From assembly GCA_015296065.1 (NCBI GenBank), contig DVDU01000199.1, forward strand, positions 1-64,000: DNA of 64,000 bases, read 5' to 3'. Below the pieces are notes generated by a model. That model was not told the origin of the DNA and did no database searches. It was given only the letters and a program-made list of their open reading frames with translations. This DNA comes from Oscillatoriaceae cyanobacterium M33_DOE_052 (lineage in GTDB: Bacteria; Cyanobacteriota; Cyanobacteriia; Cyanobacteriales; Laspinemataceae). The position numbers and the translations under genes are program-made. Numbering within the stretch: the stretch's first letter is position 1; every line of letters begins with the position of its first letter. Shown here piece after piece: positions 54,021-61,914 of the stretch.

Positions 54021-55319
54021 TTAACGATAATCTTGGCGCTGAATCTCGCGGATGCGAGCTTCGGGACGCTTGAAGCGATCGAGCTGACTTTCAAAAAACG
54101 CCCGGTTTGCCATCAAATGCCGGGGATTTGGGTCATCTAAAGGATAAAGCAACGCCTGACGCAGTGCCTGAATTACCGCCGAAGTCACATTATACATCGA
54201 CCGCTGGAAAGAAATACCCAACTGAATCAGCATATCATCTTCACCCCGGCAATATTTCCGGTAATAATCCACCAGATAGGGGGGCAAAAAGTGGAGCATA
54301 TCCTGCATCAGCATCGTGGGAGGAATGCCAGCAGTACCCACGGGGAACACATCGGCGTACAAAATGCCGTAGTGAAAATCTTTTTGCTCGTCTGGCACTT
54401 GTTTCGCCTGAGCATTATAAGACTTGGTGCCCCGGAAAGGTGCCGTGCGGTAAAAAACTGCCTCTACATAAGGTAAAGCCGCTTCATAAAGCCAGGTAAA
54501 TCCTTTAGACTTGGGGATGATTTCATAGCATTGATCGCCGATATACAGGTGGTGGTAGATGGGACGCCCTGCGATCGCGAAAATGCCATTGACTAAAAAC
54601 TGCATGGCATCGGGTACGCCTTTAAAGCCGCCTTCATCATAAATATCGGACATTTCAAAGAACACCGGCGCCATCACTTCCCAGAATAATCCCAGGTTGG
54701 CATAATAAGATAGTTGGCGCACTTGCTCCAAAAACATCTCTGGGAATAGCTTGTACAGTGCCAACATGGCGGGGTTGCCTTGGAAATATGCCTGAATTGC
54801 CCGATCGGCATTGGCTTTGTATTCCTCAGATTCCAAATAGTCGTTGAATTTACCCCCCATGCCTTGATGCCACAACATCGCCCGCATGCAGGCTTCGGCA
54901 AATTCCATATTAATCCGATCGTGCCACAAGTGATGCACCAGGCGGGGCAGACTAGATTTTAATTCCCCCTTGTCCATAAACTCCAGCAGTTCTGGGTGTG
55001 CGGTAGCCCGTCCCCGCCAAATGCGCAAGTCCGCATCATCTCCCGCATAATGATTATGCAGGTCGAGATATTCTTGGGGCAAGAAATATTTAAAAAAGGG
55101 CAGGGGGTCTAAAAACACCCGTTCCGCAATATATAGTAAGTCCCGCCAGTAGAAATCCATTGGCACCGCATAGGCTTTGTAGATGCCAATGATTTGCATC
55201 AAGTTTTCCGGCGTATCGGGCAGCATCGACCCCCCCGCCTCTAAGCGGTGGATAATATCGGCAAATATATGGTCTGATGGGGGTAATTTGGCCTCTGTTT
55301 TCGGTGGTGCTTGTACCAT
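54021..55319 (-). CDS. cupA: CO2 hydration protein of the NDH-1MS complex (CupA/ChpY type)
   Basis: 432 aa, soluble and rich in His and aromatic residues, matching the ChpX/ChpY family that converts CO2 to bicarbonate on the cytoplasmic side of the specialised NDH-1 complex. Recognisable stretches: IHRLEAGGSMLPDTPENLMQI, YIAERVFLDPLPFFKYFLPQEY, HLWHDRINMEFAEACMRAMLWH, PIYHHLYIGDQCYEIIPKSKGF and MLMQDMLHFLPPYLVDYYRKY. Its length and its place after ndhF and ndhD favour CupA (ChpY, inducible, high affinity) over CupB. It starts 40 bp after the phosphatidyltransferase gene and ends at a terminator. The A/B choice is inference. Confidence 0.92.
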   Translation of the reverse strand: MVQAPPKTEAKLPPSDHIFADIIHRLEAGGSMLPDTPENLMQIIGIYKAYAVPMDFYWRDLLYIAERVFLDPLPFFKYFLPQEYLDLHNHYAGDDADLRIWRGRATAHPELLEFMDKGELKSSLPRLVHHLWHDRINMEFAEACMRAMLWHQGMGGKFNDYLESEEYKANADRAIQAYFQGNPAMLALYKLFPEMFLEQVRQLSYYANLGLFWEVMAPVFFEMSDIYDEGGFKGVPDAMQFLVNGIFAIAGRPIYHHLYIGDQCYEIIPKSKGFTWLYEAALPYVEAVFYRTAPFRGTKSYNAQAKQVPDEQKDFHYGILYADVFPVGTAGIPPTMLMQDMLHFLPPYLVDYYRKYCRGEDDMLIQLGISFQRSMYNVTSAVIQALRQALLYPLDDPNPRHLMANRAFFESQLDRFKRPEARIREIQRQDYR

Positions 55320-55359
55320 GTTTAGCTCCTTTTATGAAGATATTTTATGGGCTGAGATA

Positions 55360-55941
55360 TCAGGGTGATGCGGAACCGCGATCGCGCAACTTTAGGGCAT
55401 GAAATATACTTAGCACATCGTGAGTCCATTGGGGCAAAATCAGGGTCATGGCGATTTCTTCCATTGTATGGATGAAACCCACAATAATTGCTAGCCAAAG
55501 GGCGATTCCGGCGTAATTAAATCCGAACATGGCCACGGTGGCGGCAAACAGAGTTAAGCCCCAAAGTTTGGCTGAGTAGGTGTGATAGCTGGCGGGTTGG
55601 CCGTATTTGATTAAGTTCACTACCCACCAGACTAATTGGATAAATACAACTGAGAGTAAAGGCCATTGGAAGGTGAGGACAATCTCCCGATGCACTTGCC
55701 AAGCGCTATAGGCGATGCAGAGATAAAGGCACACATCAGCCCAGCTATCGGCTTGGCGCAATTTGGCGGTGCTGACACCGAGGCGCCGAGCGATAATGCC
55801 ATCGAAGATATCCGATAGGAAGGCAACGATAAAGGCGATGATAAACCCCTGGCTAGTTTGGCCATCTACTGCATCCCATAGCAGGAATGGGCCGATGAGA
55901 AATCGCAGACCAACTAAGAGCGCGGGAATGGATTTGATCAT
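55360..55941 (-). CDS. CDP-alcohol phosphatidyltransferase family membrane protein
   Basis: 193 aa with about five to six membrane helices. The family motif D-x2-DG-x2-AR-x8-9-G-x3-D-x3-D is visible as DIFDGIIARRLGVSTAKLRQADSWAD: all four Asp and the DG..AR core are present, but the Gly before the third Asp is Leu (KLRQAD). Substrate unknown; the family makes phosphatidylglycerol phosphate, phosphatidylserine and related lipids. The ATG giving MIKSIPALLVG was used; a TTG eight codons upstream is open. It sits between ndhD and cupA, so it is probably co-transcribed with the CO2-uptake genes. Confidence 0.88.
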   Translation of the reverse strand: MIKSIPALLVGLRFLIGPFLLWDAVDGQTSQGFIIAFIVAFLSDIFDGIIARRLGVSTAKLRQADSWADVCLYLCIAYSAWQVHREIVLTFQWPLLSVVFIQLVWWVVNLIKYGQPASYHTYSAKLWGLTLFAATVAMFGFNYAGIALWLAIIVGFIHTMEEIAMTLILPQWTHDVLSIFHALKLRDRGSASP

Positions 55942-56029
55942 TTTCAGGGATTTGGGGGTTGACAATTTTTATATTATCGTTGCCGTTTCGGAGTTGAGCT
56001 ACTCTTTAGCCCCTACTTCTATCCCTCCA

Positions 56030-56120
56030 ACCGATTGGCGTTTGAAGGAGGGCAAAGGGAAACCTCTTTCCCCCCCTTTCAAAGGGGGGGTGGGGGGGAT
56101 AAACGGGGGGATAAAGGGTT
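56030..56120. repeat. C/G hairpin repeats between ndhD and the phosphatidyltransferase gene
   Basis: CCCTCCAACCGATTGGCGTTTGAAGGAGGG and CCCCCCCTTTCAAAGGGGGGG form two strong hairpins in a 205-bp gap within the operon. Related to the repeat before rnpB at 4654. Might attenuate transcription of the two distal genes. Confidence 0.75.
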
Positions 56121-56146
56121 ATGGCATAGGGATGAGAAGGAGGATT

Positions 56147-57664
56147 TTACTTGGTAGCTATTTGCTTGGCATTAGGGAGGGAAATATTAGCAACCATTGC
56201 GGTGGTGGTGGTATCGCTCCACCGTAAGAGCCAGTTTGGTTGCACGCCCAAAACGAAGATGATAACGGCTAACACGAAGGCGGGGATGCGTTCGTCCCAT
56301 TGGACTTTGGGATAGTATGCCAATTTGTTATCGAGTTTGCCGAAACAGGTGCGGTTGAGCAAAATCACGAAATAAACGGCGGTTAAACCGGAGGCGAGAA
56401 TACACAACAAGGTAGGAATGGGGAAGACGGAAAAACTGCCTTGGAAAACGATAAATTCTGCGGCAAAACCGACTAAACCAGGGATACCAGCGCTGGCCAT
56501 ACCGCCTAAAATTAAGAGGGCGCTGGTGAGGGGTAAACCTCGGATGGGGTTCATTAAACCGTTGAGTACGTCTAGCTCGCGGGTGCCAACTTTGATTTCC
56601 ACGATACCGACGAGGTGAAATAGGAGGGCTAAGATTAAGCCGTGGCTGACCATTTGGGCGACGGCTCCGAGCAGGCTTAAGGGGGTGCCTGAAGCGGCGG
56701 CGACGAGGATGTAACCCATGTGGCCGATCGAGCTGTAGGCGACCATGCGTTTGATGTCTTTTTGGGCGATCGCGCTGAGAGCGCCATACACCACGCTAAA
56801 GGCGCCAATAACGGCCAAACCAGGGGCCATGAGTGCCCAAGTATCGGGAAACAGTTGCATACCAAACCGGATCAAACCGTAAGCTCCTAATTTGGCGAGA
56901 ATACCGCCTAAGAGAATGGCGATCGGTGGGGATGCTTCCACATAAGCATCAGGCAACCAAGTGTGTAAGGGAACCAGGGGAATTTTGATGCCGAAACCCA
57001 CCAGCAGAACAGTCAGCAAGAGGATTTTTTCTTCCAAGGATAAGCCTTTGGTCATAATGGCTTGGTAATCAAAGGCGGAATAGTGATTCAGCCATGCCAC
57101 CGTACCAGAGTTGCCCAACCAGGCGATGCCTAGAAATCCGGCTAAGATTAAAATCCCGGATAGAGCCGTATATAGCAAGAACTTCATCGCAGCATAAGCG
57201 CGCTTTTCCCCTCCCCAGATGGCGATTAAGAAGTACAGGGGGATGAGTTCCAGTTCATAGAACAGGAAAAATAGGAGTAAGTTTTGGGCGATAAATGACC
57301 CGGCTACTCCGGCGTTCACTAGGAAGATGAGGGCGTAGTAAAACCGGGGTCTGGCGATGTCTTTTTTGGTGCTGTAGATGGCAATCCAGGTGAGGATGCT
57401 GTTAAGCACTACTAAGGGAAGGGAGAGCCCATCAACCCCTATGTTGTAGCTCAAACCAATGGGTTCTGCCCAGGGGAGATATTGCGAAAATTGTAATTTG
57501 GTACTGGTGATATCAAATTGGGTGAGCAGCCAGATGCTCCAGAGGAAGATCGCGGTGGCGATCGTCAATGCCACCCCCCGCACTTGTTCATCCTTACCCT
57601 TCGGCCAAAACCCCACTATTCCCGCACCAATAACTGGTGCTAACAGCAACACACTCAGCATCAT
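56147..57664 (-). CDS. ndhD: NAD(P)H-quinone oxidoreductase subunit 4, NdhD3 type
   Basis: 505 aa thylakoid membrane subunit with about 14 helices. NuoM/NdhD core motifs include FYELELIPLYFLIAIWG (helix-5 Glu), FGIKIPLVPLHTWLPDAYVEASPPIAILLGGILAKLGAYGLIRF and AQKDIKRMVAYSSIGHMGYI. In the NDH-1MS complex NdhD3 and NdhF3 form the module that carries CupA and drives CO2 hydration. Assigned to the D3 clade because of the flanking genes, not by phylogeny. The gene begins 63 bp after the carbonic anhydrase stop. Confidence 0.95.
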   Translation of the reverse strand: MMLSVLLLAPVIGAGIVGFWPKGKDEQVRGVALTIATAIFLWSIWLLTQFDITSTKLQFSQYLPWAEPIGLSYNIGVDGLSLPLVVLNSILTWIAIYSTKKDIARPRFYYALIFLVNAGVAGSFIAQNLLLFFLFYELELIPLYFLIAIWGGEKRAYAAMKFLLYTALSGILILAGFLGIAWLGNSGTVAWLNHYSAFDYQAIMTKGLSLEEKILLLTVLLVGFGIKIPLVPLHTWLPDAYVEASPPIAILLGGILAKLGAYGLIRFGMQLFPDTWALMAPGLAVIGAFSVVYGALSAIAQKDIKRMVAYSSIGHMGYILVAAASGTPLSLLGAVAQMVSHGLILALLFHLVGIVEIKVGTRELDVLNGLMNPIRGLPLTSALLILGGMASAGIPGLVGFAAEFIVFQGSFSVFPIPTLLCILASGLTAVYFVILLNRTCFGKLDNKLAYYPKVQWDERIPAFVLAVIIFVLGVQPNWLLRWSDTTTTAMVANISLPNAKQIATK

Positions 57665-57727
57665 TTTTCTCCTTACATCACCTTGGCTATGTTGTGGCAG
57701 TTACGCGGGCAACTGCCACCTCCCAAA

Positions 57728-58441
57728 TTAACTAATTAAACTGATTACCCCAGTATCCAAATCGTAATAAGCCCCGACTACCTTCAGCTTCCCATCTTTC
57801 ACCAACTGCTGAATCACCGGTGAGGCTTGCAGCCGCTGCATCTGTAGCATCACATTGGCTTTAATGGCATTTTCTAAACGTTTATCCCCTTCGCCAGTGA
57901 CATTGGCTAAGGCGGGTTTAATCGCTGCCAAAATACTGCCAATTTGACCGGGAACTGCACTCCCTTGCAGGGCCGCTTGCACGGCACCACAGGCTTCGTG
58001 ACCGATAACCATCAGCACTTTAGCACCTAATACGGCGGTGCCAAATTCCAGGCTGCCGGTTTCTTCTGCGGTGGCGATATTACCGGCCTCGCGGACAACG
58101 AATAAATCCCCTAATCCTTGGTCAAAAACAATCTCTGTAGGGACGCGAGAATCGGCGCAGCTTAAAATCGCAGCAAATGGATTCTGTCCTCGAGCAACTT
58201 CGGTTAAACGTGCCGTATTTTGATTGGGGTTTTGCCGTTTTTGATCGACAAACCGCTTATTCCCCTCCATCAGCTTTTGCAATGCTTCATCGGGGGTTAT
58301 GTTATTTTGGGCGGCGGCGGGTTGCGGGGTGGCTAAATTAGCCGCGATGCTGGTGGTCACGGCTCCAGTGCCAAGGGCTAGGGCGCCGAATTTGAGTAGA
58401 TTTCTTCTGGACAGGTCGAGATTTTGCTGGTTTCCTTTCAT
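57728..58441 (-). CDS. Tat-exported beta-type carbonic anhydrase (EcaB-like)
   Basis: 237 aa zinc enzyme interconverting CO2 and bicarbonate. An N-terminal twin-arginine signal (LSRRNLLKFGALALGTGAV...QPAAAQN, about residues 9-42) is followed by a beta-CA domain. Zinc ligands and active-site residues are visible as ILSCADSRVPTE (Cys, Asp, Arg) and VIGHEACGAVQAA (His, Cys). The start is the ATG with GAGGATATT upstream. It lies between ndhF and ndhD with gaps of about 41 and 63 bp, so it is almost certainly in their transcription unit. Export implies a lumenal or periplasmic site, as for Synechocystis EcaB. Confidence 0.95.
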   Translation of the reverse strand: MKGNQQNLDLSRRNLLKFGALALGTGAVTTSIAANLATPQPAAAQNNITPDEALQKLMEGNKRFVDQKRQNPNQNTARLTEVARGQNPFAAILSCADSRVPTEIVFDQGLGDLFVVREAGNIATAEETGSLEFGTAVLGAKVLMVIGHEACGAVQAALQGSAVPGQIGSILAAIKPALANVTGEGDKRLENAIKANVMLQMQRLQASPVIQQLVKDGKLKVVGAYYDLDTGVISLIS

Positions 58442-58482
58442 AATATCCTCAGTAATGATTACAAACTGTTCTTGTGCGAAAT

Positions 58483-60330
58483 TTAACCCCAAATTCCTGG
58501 CAATAATGGCCAGATCAAGAAGATAACAAAGGCCGCCACGCTGACCAAGAGGGTGAAAGCGTAAAACTGGGTTTTGCCGGTGACGTTGTATTTTAAGGTT
58601 TGGCCGCTGAAAACTGTGGCTAAACCTACCAGGTTAACGGCGCCATCCACTAGGTAGCGATCGATCCAGTAAATGATCTGCGAAACCAGGTTCACGACAA
58701 ACACGATCGTCAAGCGATACAGCTTAGCGGTGTAGAGGTCGTAGGCAAAAAAGTCTTGCAGAGACTGGGAACCCAACCGTACCGGTTTTTCCCATTTTTC
58801 GTTCAGGTAAATATATCCTCCTAAACCACCGCCGATCGCTGTGGATGCCACCAAGGCAGTAGCCACCAGGATATTCACCTCAACCAACGGTAGCACTTGC
58901 CAGCTTAGCAGCAATAGGGGCACGTGTAGCGCAAATCCCATCAACAAGGTCATGGGTAACGTCATCGGCCATAAAACTTCGGGCGATCGCACGGTCATCT
59001 GTTTGGGTTTACCGCCAAAGATGAGGCTAAATTCCCGCGTCACGCCGAAAGTGGTTAAACCATTTACGAGTAATAAAACTCCGAGCAACCAGGGTTGAGT
59101 TTGCAGGAGTTTATCAGCCATTTGCAGCAATGCCCAAAAGCCACCCAGAGGGGGGAAGGCAATCAAAGAAGCCGCACCAACCAGATAGGAAATCCCGGTG
59201 ATGGGACGCCGCGACCATAAACCGCCATATTTGGTGAGGTCTTGGGTGATATTGTTCCACACAATACCACCAATAGTCATCACTAATAGTGCCATCGCAA
59301 TGGCGTAGGTGAACATCAGCACCAGAGCCGTTTGTACCTGGTCCGTGCCTACGGCGATAAACACCAACCCCATATAGGCGCTGACCGAGTAAGATAGAGA
59401 GCGTTTGATGTCAATTTGGGCAATGGCGATCGCGCTAGCTCCCACCGCCGTCACTGCACCCACCAAAATAATCACGGTTGACGCCAAGGGAGACAGAGCT
59501 AAAACAGGTTGCAGCTTAATCAAAACCCAGGCACCCATCCCCACCACAATTGAATTCCGCACAATGGAAGCAGGCACCGGGCCTTCCATCGCTTCATCCA
59601 ACCACAAATGCAGGGGAAATTGCGCGCATTTACCCAAAGGACCGGCAATTAAAGCCAAACTTAATAGCGTGGCAACTCCGGGGTCAATCTTCGCCGTTTC
59701 CGCCCAAGCGGCTAACTCTGTGTAATTCCAAGTCCCCGCTAAAGGCAACAGCGCCACCACACCCATGAGTAGGATTAAATCTCCCACCCGTTTGGTTAAA
59801 AACGCATCTCTCGCCCCAGTTACTACCAGAGACTGGTTGAACCAAATCCCCACTAGCAGATAAGTGCCCAACGTGAGGATTTCCAGAATTACGTAGCTGA
59901 AAAACAGCGAATTACACAGGGCAAGGCCACACATTCCCGATTCAAACAAGCCGAGCAAACCGTAGAAGCGGGCCCAGCCCCAATCCATCTCCATATAACC
60001 GATGGCATACACCTGCGCCAAAATGTTTAAGCCGGTGATTAACGCCATCACCCCCACTGTCAGGGAGGATATTTCTAAGTCGATGGTAATGTTTAAACCC
60101 GCTGCATGCAGCCAGGTTACAGATAGCTGCCGCGCCGGTTCCTGCCAGATACTGGTCAACACCAGCAGGCTATGGGCGAAAGCCAAAAAAGTCCAAAAAA
60201 TATTGATATAACCCGCCGGTCTTGGTCCCGTCCGCCGGATGACTCCCGGCGACCATAGGAAGGAAAAAACGCTGCCGATTATCGTGTAAATCGGTACAAA
60301 CCAAACCGTATCTAGAAGCAGATTTCCCAT
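58483..60330 (-). CDS. ndhF: NAD(P)H-quinone oxidoreductase subunit 5, NdhF3 type
   Basis: 615 aa, about 15-16 membrane helices, antiporter-like proton-channel subunit of NDH-1. Motifs: LLDTVWFVPIYTIIGS start, GLFESGMCGLALCNSLFFSYVILEILTLGTYLL, DAFLTKRVGDLILLMG, GKCAQFPLHLWLDEAMEGPVPASI and IAQIDIKRSLSYSVSAYMGL. First gene of the CO2-uptake cluster. Of three in-frame starts (GTG 60339, ATG 60336, ATG 60330), the last has the best-spaced AGGTG. The distant lateral helix and C-terminal helix (KTQFYAFTLLVSVAAFVIFLIW) are present, so it is full length. F3 rather than F4 is inferred from gene order. Confidence 0.95.
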   Translation of the reverse strand: MGNLLLDTVWFVPIYTIIGSVFSFLWSPGVIRRTGPRPAGYINIFWTFLAFAHSLLVLTSIWQEPARQLSVTWLHAAGLNITIDLEISSLTVGVMALITGLNILAQVYAIGYMEMDWGWARFYGLLGLFESGMCGLALCNSLFFSYVILEILTLGTYLLVGIWFNQSLVVTGARDAFLTKRVGDLILLMGVVALLPLAGTWNYTELAAWAETAKIDPGVATLLSLALIAGPLGKCAQFPLHLWLDEAMEGPVPASIVRNSIVVGMGAWVLIKLQPVLALSPLASTVIILVGAVTAVGASAIAIAQIDIKRSLSYSVSAYMGLVFIAVGTDQVQTALVLMFTYAIAMALLVMTIGGIVWNNITQDLTKYGGLWSRRPITGISYLVGAASLIAFPPLGGFWALLQMADKLLQTQPWLLGVLLLVNGLTTFGVTREFSLIFGGKPKQMTVRSPEVLWPMTLPMTLLMGFALHVPLLLLSWQVLPLVEVNILVATALVASTAIGGGLGGYIYLNEKWEKPVRLGSQSLQDFFAYDLYTAKLYRLTIVFVVNLVSQIIYWIDRYLVDGAVNLVGLATVFSGQTLKYNVTGKTQFYAFTLLVSVAAFVIFLIWPLLPGIWG

Positions 60331-60794
60331 CGGCATCACCTGTAAACATCCCGCTCAAATCAGCTTTATCCGCACCGAAAGCTAGGCCATCACCCATTTT
60401 TGGGTATGAACGATGTGCCCTTAATATTCCTTTTATGTTTGAACATATATTAAGGGAATATCATCGAAAAATCTAGATGCCATCCATAAGTTCTACCGAG
60501 AAATCTCCCTCAGTTTTGCTTATGCTGATTTATCTGAGCATATATACTCAGGCTTTTTGCTGCCAAACTAGCATCTGGCAAATGATAACGATTGATTTTT
60601 ATTTATAGCTTACTGGGTGTCCCCTGTCATACATCCGCTCCCCCAGTTTTTTCCTGGGGGGTCTCACCCCTTGATTATTGGTCCCTCTTGGCGGGGCTGG
60701 GGCCCACATCCTGGTGGCAGCGGGGACCCAATTCTAGGCGTCAAGTTACCCTGGTTGCGGGAATTGATTTCGTCCTCAATATGCCTTAACCTTT
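60331..60794. promoter_or_regulatory. Upstream region of the CO2-uptake operon
   Basis: About 460 bp between ndhF and the decayed restriction gene. The first 250 bp (60340-60600) are AT-rich with TGAACATATATTAAGGGAATATCA-like sequence and should carry the promoter. I looked for the low-CO2 LysR motif TCAATG-N10-ATCAAT and did not find an exact copy. 60615-60740 is a C/G-rich stretch with hairpins and no gene. Confidence 0.45.
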
Positions 60795-61570
60795 ATGCTC
60801 GATAGTATTGGGCATCTGATAGATGATGTGCATTGTCTCGATGCTGACGGTACAGACTCTCCGCAGCAAGTTAATCACTTGTTCTTTATAGTCGGTGAAG
60901 CGGTAGGTATAAAATTTTTCCCTAATCGTGGGGTCTTTGGGGGGTTTTTCCTTATAATAGTCTGGCAGGCGATCGTCATAAATGGCTTTTGGGAACCAGC
61001 GTCAGTACAGCAAATAGCCAGATTATCTCCCTGAGCCGGAAAAATACTAGGGAGCTGATAAGTCATCCCATTAAAATGCTGGTCAAAATACAAATATTTT
61101 TTTACATAAGGGCGATAACTACCAGTAACCATTTGGGAGGCGGCAAAATATTTATCAATTTGCCGATTTGCATAGTTAGTCAGCTCCCGATCGCACTTGA
61201 TATCTAACTCTCTGACCGTTCCTTGGGTTAATTTCTCCTGATACACCTCAACCAAATACTGCATTTTTTCTATCAAACCTGATTTGGAGAAGTCATAGAT
61301 CCATTCATCGCGTTGGGTAGCCACACCACGAGAAAAAAGCTGAAACACTGCCCTGTTTGACTTGCCTGCTTTTACCCGTTTGTCAACCAAAGGCAAGAAA
61401 TTATCAAATTCATTATCGGTTAAATTAATCCAGTTACCCTTAGCATCTGGTGTCACATATTCAAACGTAATTTAGGCAAGTTTTGTCCGTGCAAACCAGG
61501 CCAACTTTTCTTCGGCTGTTAGTTGATCAACTATGTGAAAATAAAATATTTTTGCCAAAGACTGGCCATG
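60795..61570 (-). pseudogene. C-terminal remnant of a type ISP restriction-modification enzyme
   Basis: Reading right to left: AKIFYFHIVDQLTAEEKLAWFARTKLA, an in-frame TAA (61472-61474), then ITFEYVTPDAKGNWIN and the open frame 61456-60875. That frame contains FDNFLPLVDKRVKAGKS, VFQLFSRGVATQRDEWIYDFS, CDRELTNYANRQIDKYF and YRPYVKKYLYFDQHFNGMTYQLPSIFP. These are the blocks I know from the target-recognition and C-terminal half of ISP-type enzymes. After 60875 the sense continues in another frame (YKEQVINLLRRVCTVSIETM) to about 60795. At least one nonsense and one frameshift mutation, so not functional. Confidence 0.8.
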
Positions 61571-61683
61571 CTGACACAAACGAAATCAGCCGCTTTGATT
61601 GTGGATCTTAGTCGGTCTGGCAGCTAAGTATCATTTTCAGTCAGCCAGATAAAAGTATGAGTATCCAGCAGAATCCTAGTCAT
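61560..61683 (-). pseudogene. Truncated vapC-type PIN toxin gene with nonsense codon
   Basis: The ATG overlaps the antitoxin stop (TAATG). It reads MTRILLDTHTFIWLTENDT, then TAG (61624-61626), then in the same frame LPDRLRSTIKAADFVCVSMASLWQ, after which the sequence turns into the restriction gene. The start and DTHTFIWL carry the first PIN-domain Asp and the typical motif; the C-terminal acidic residues are missing. Dead by both truncation and a stop codon. Confidence 0.8.
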
Positions 61684-61901
61684 TACATATAGTCCTTAAA
61701 TTCTTCTAAGGGTTCGTCAAAGTCATCTGGTAATGGTAACACAAACATTCCTTTCATAGTTCCAGCACGACGTTTTTTTTCTGGATTTTCTGCACCCAGG
61801 GTTTTTTTGTGCTTTTCTGCCAGGAATTCCGCATAGTGCAATACCTCTTGCTTGAGAGCGTCTGGCAGTTGACTCACTGTCATTAAAATCTCACTTTCCA
61901 T
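61683..61901 (-). CDS. VapB-type antitoxin (DUF2281 family)
   Basis: 72 aa. The N-terminal part (MTVSQLPDALKQEVLHYAEFLAEKH) and C-terminal GTMKGMFVLPLPDDFDEPLEEFKDYM are characteristic of the DUF2281 antitoxins paired with PIN toxins; the C-terminal acidic stretch would block the toxin active site. The frame is intact, with its last base shared with the toxin start codon. Since the toxin is broken this is an orphan antitoxin. It lies inside a decayed restriction gene, so the pair arrived by insertion. Confidence 0.85.
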   Translation of the reverse strand: MESEILMTVSQLPDALKQEVLHYAEFLAEKHKKTLGAENPEKKRRAGTMKGMFVLPLPDDFDEPLEEFKDYM

Positions 61902-61914
61902 CTCACCTATTTTC

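Noticed and set aside
54021..55319. CupB (ChpX, constitutive form) for the cup gene
   Set aside because: Adjacent ndhF/ndhD in the F-D-cup order and a length of 432 aa fit CupA better; kept as a stated uncertainty.
60592..60805. Plus-strand frames of about 65 codons upstream of ndhF
   Set aside because: Low-quality Gly/Ser/Trp-rich translations over hairpin DNA; no homologous look.
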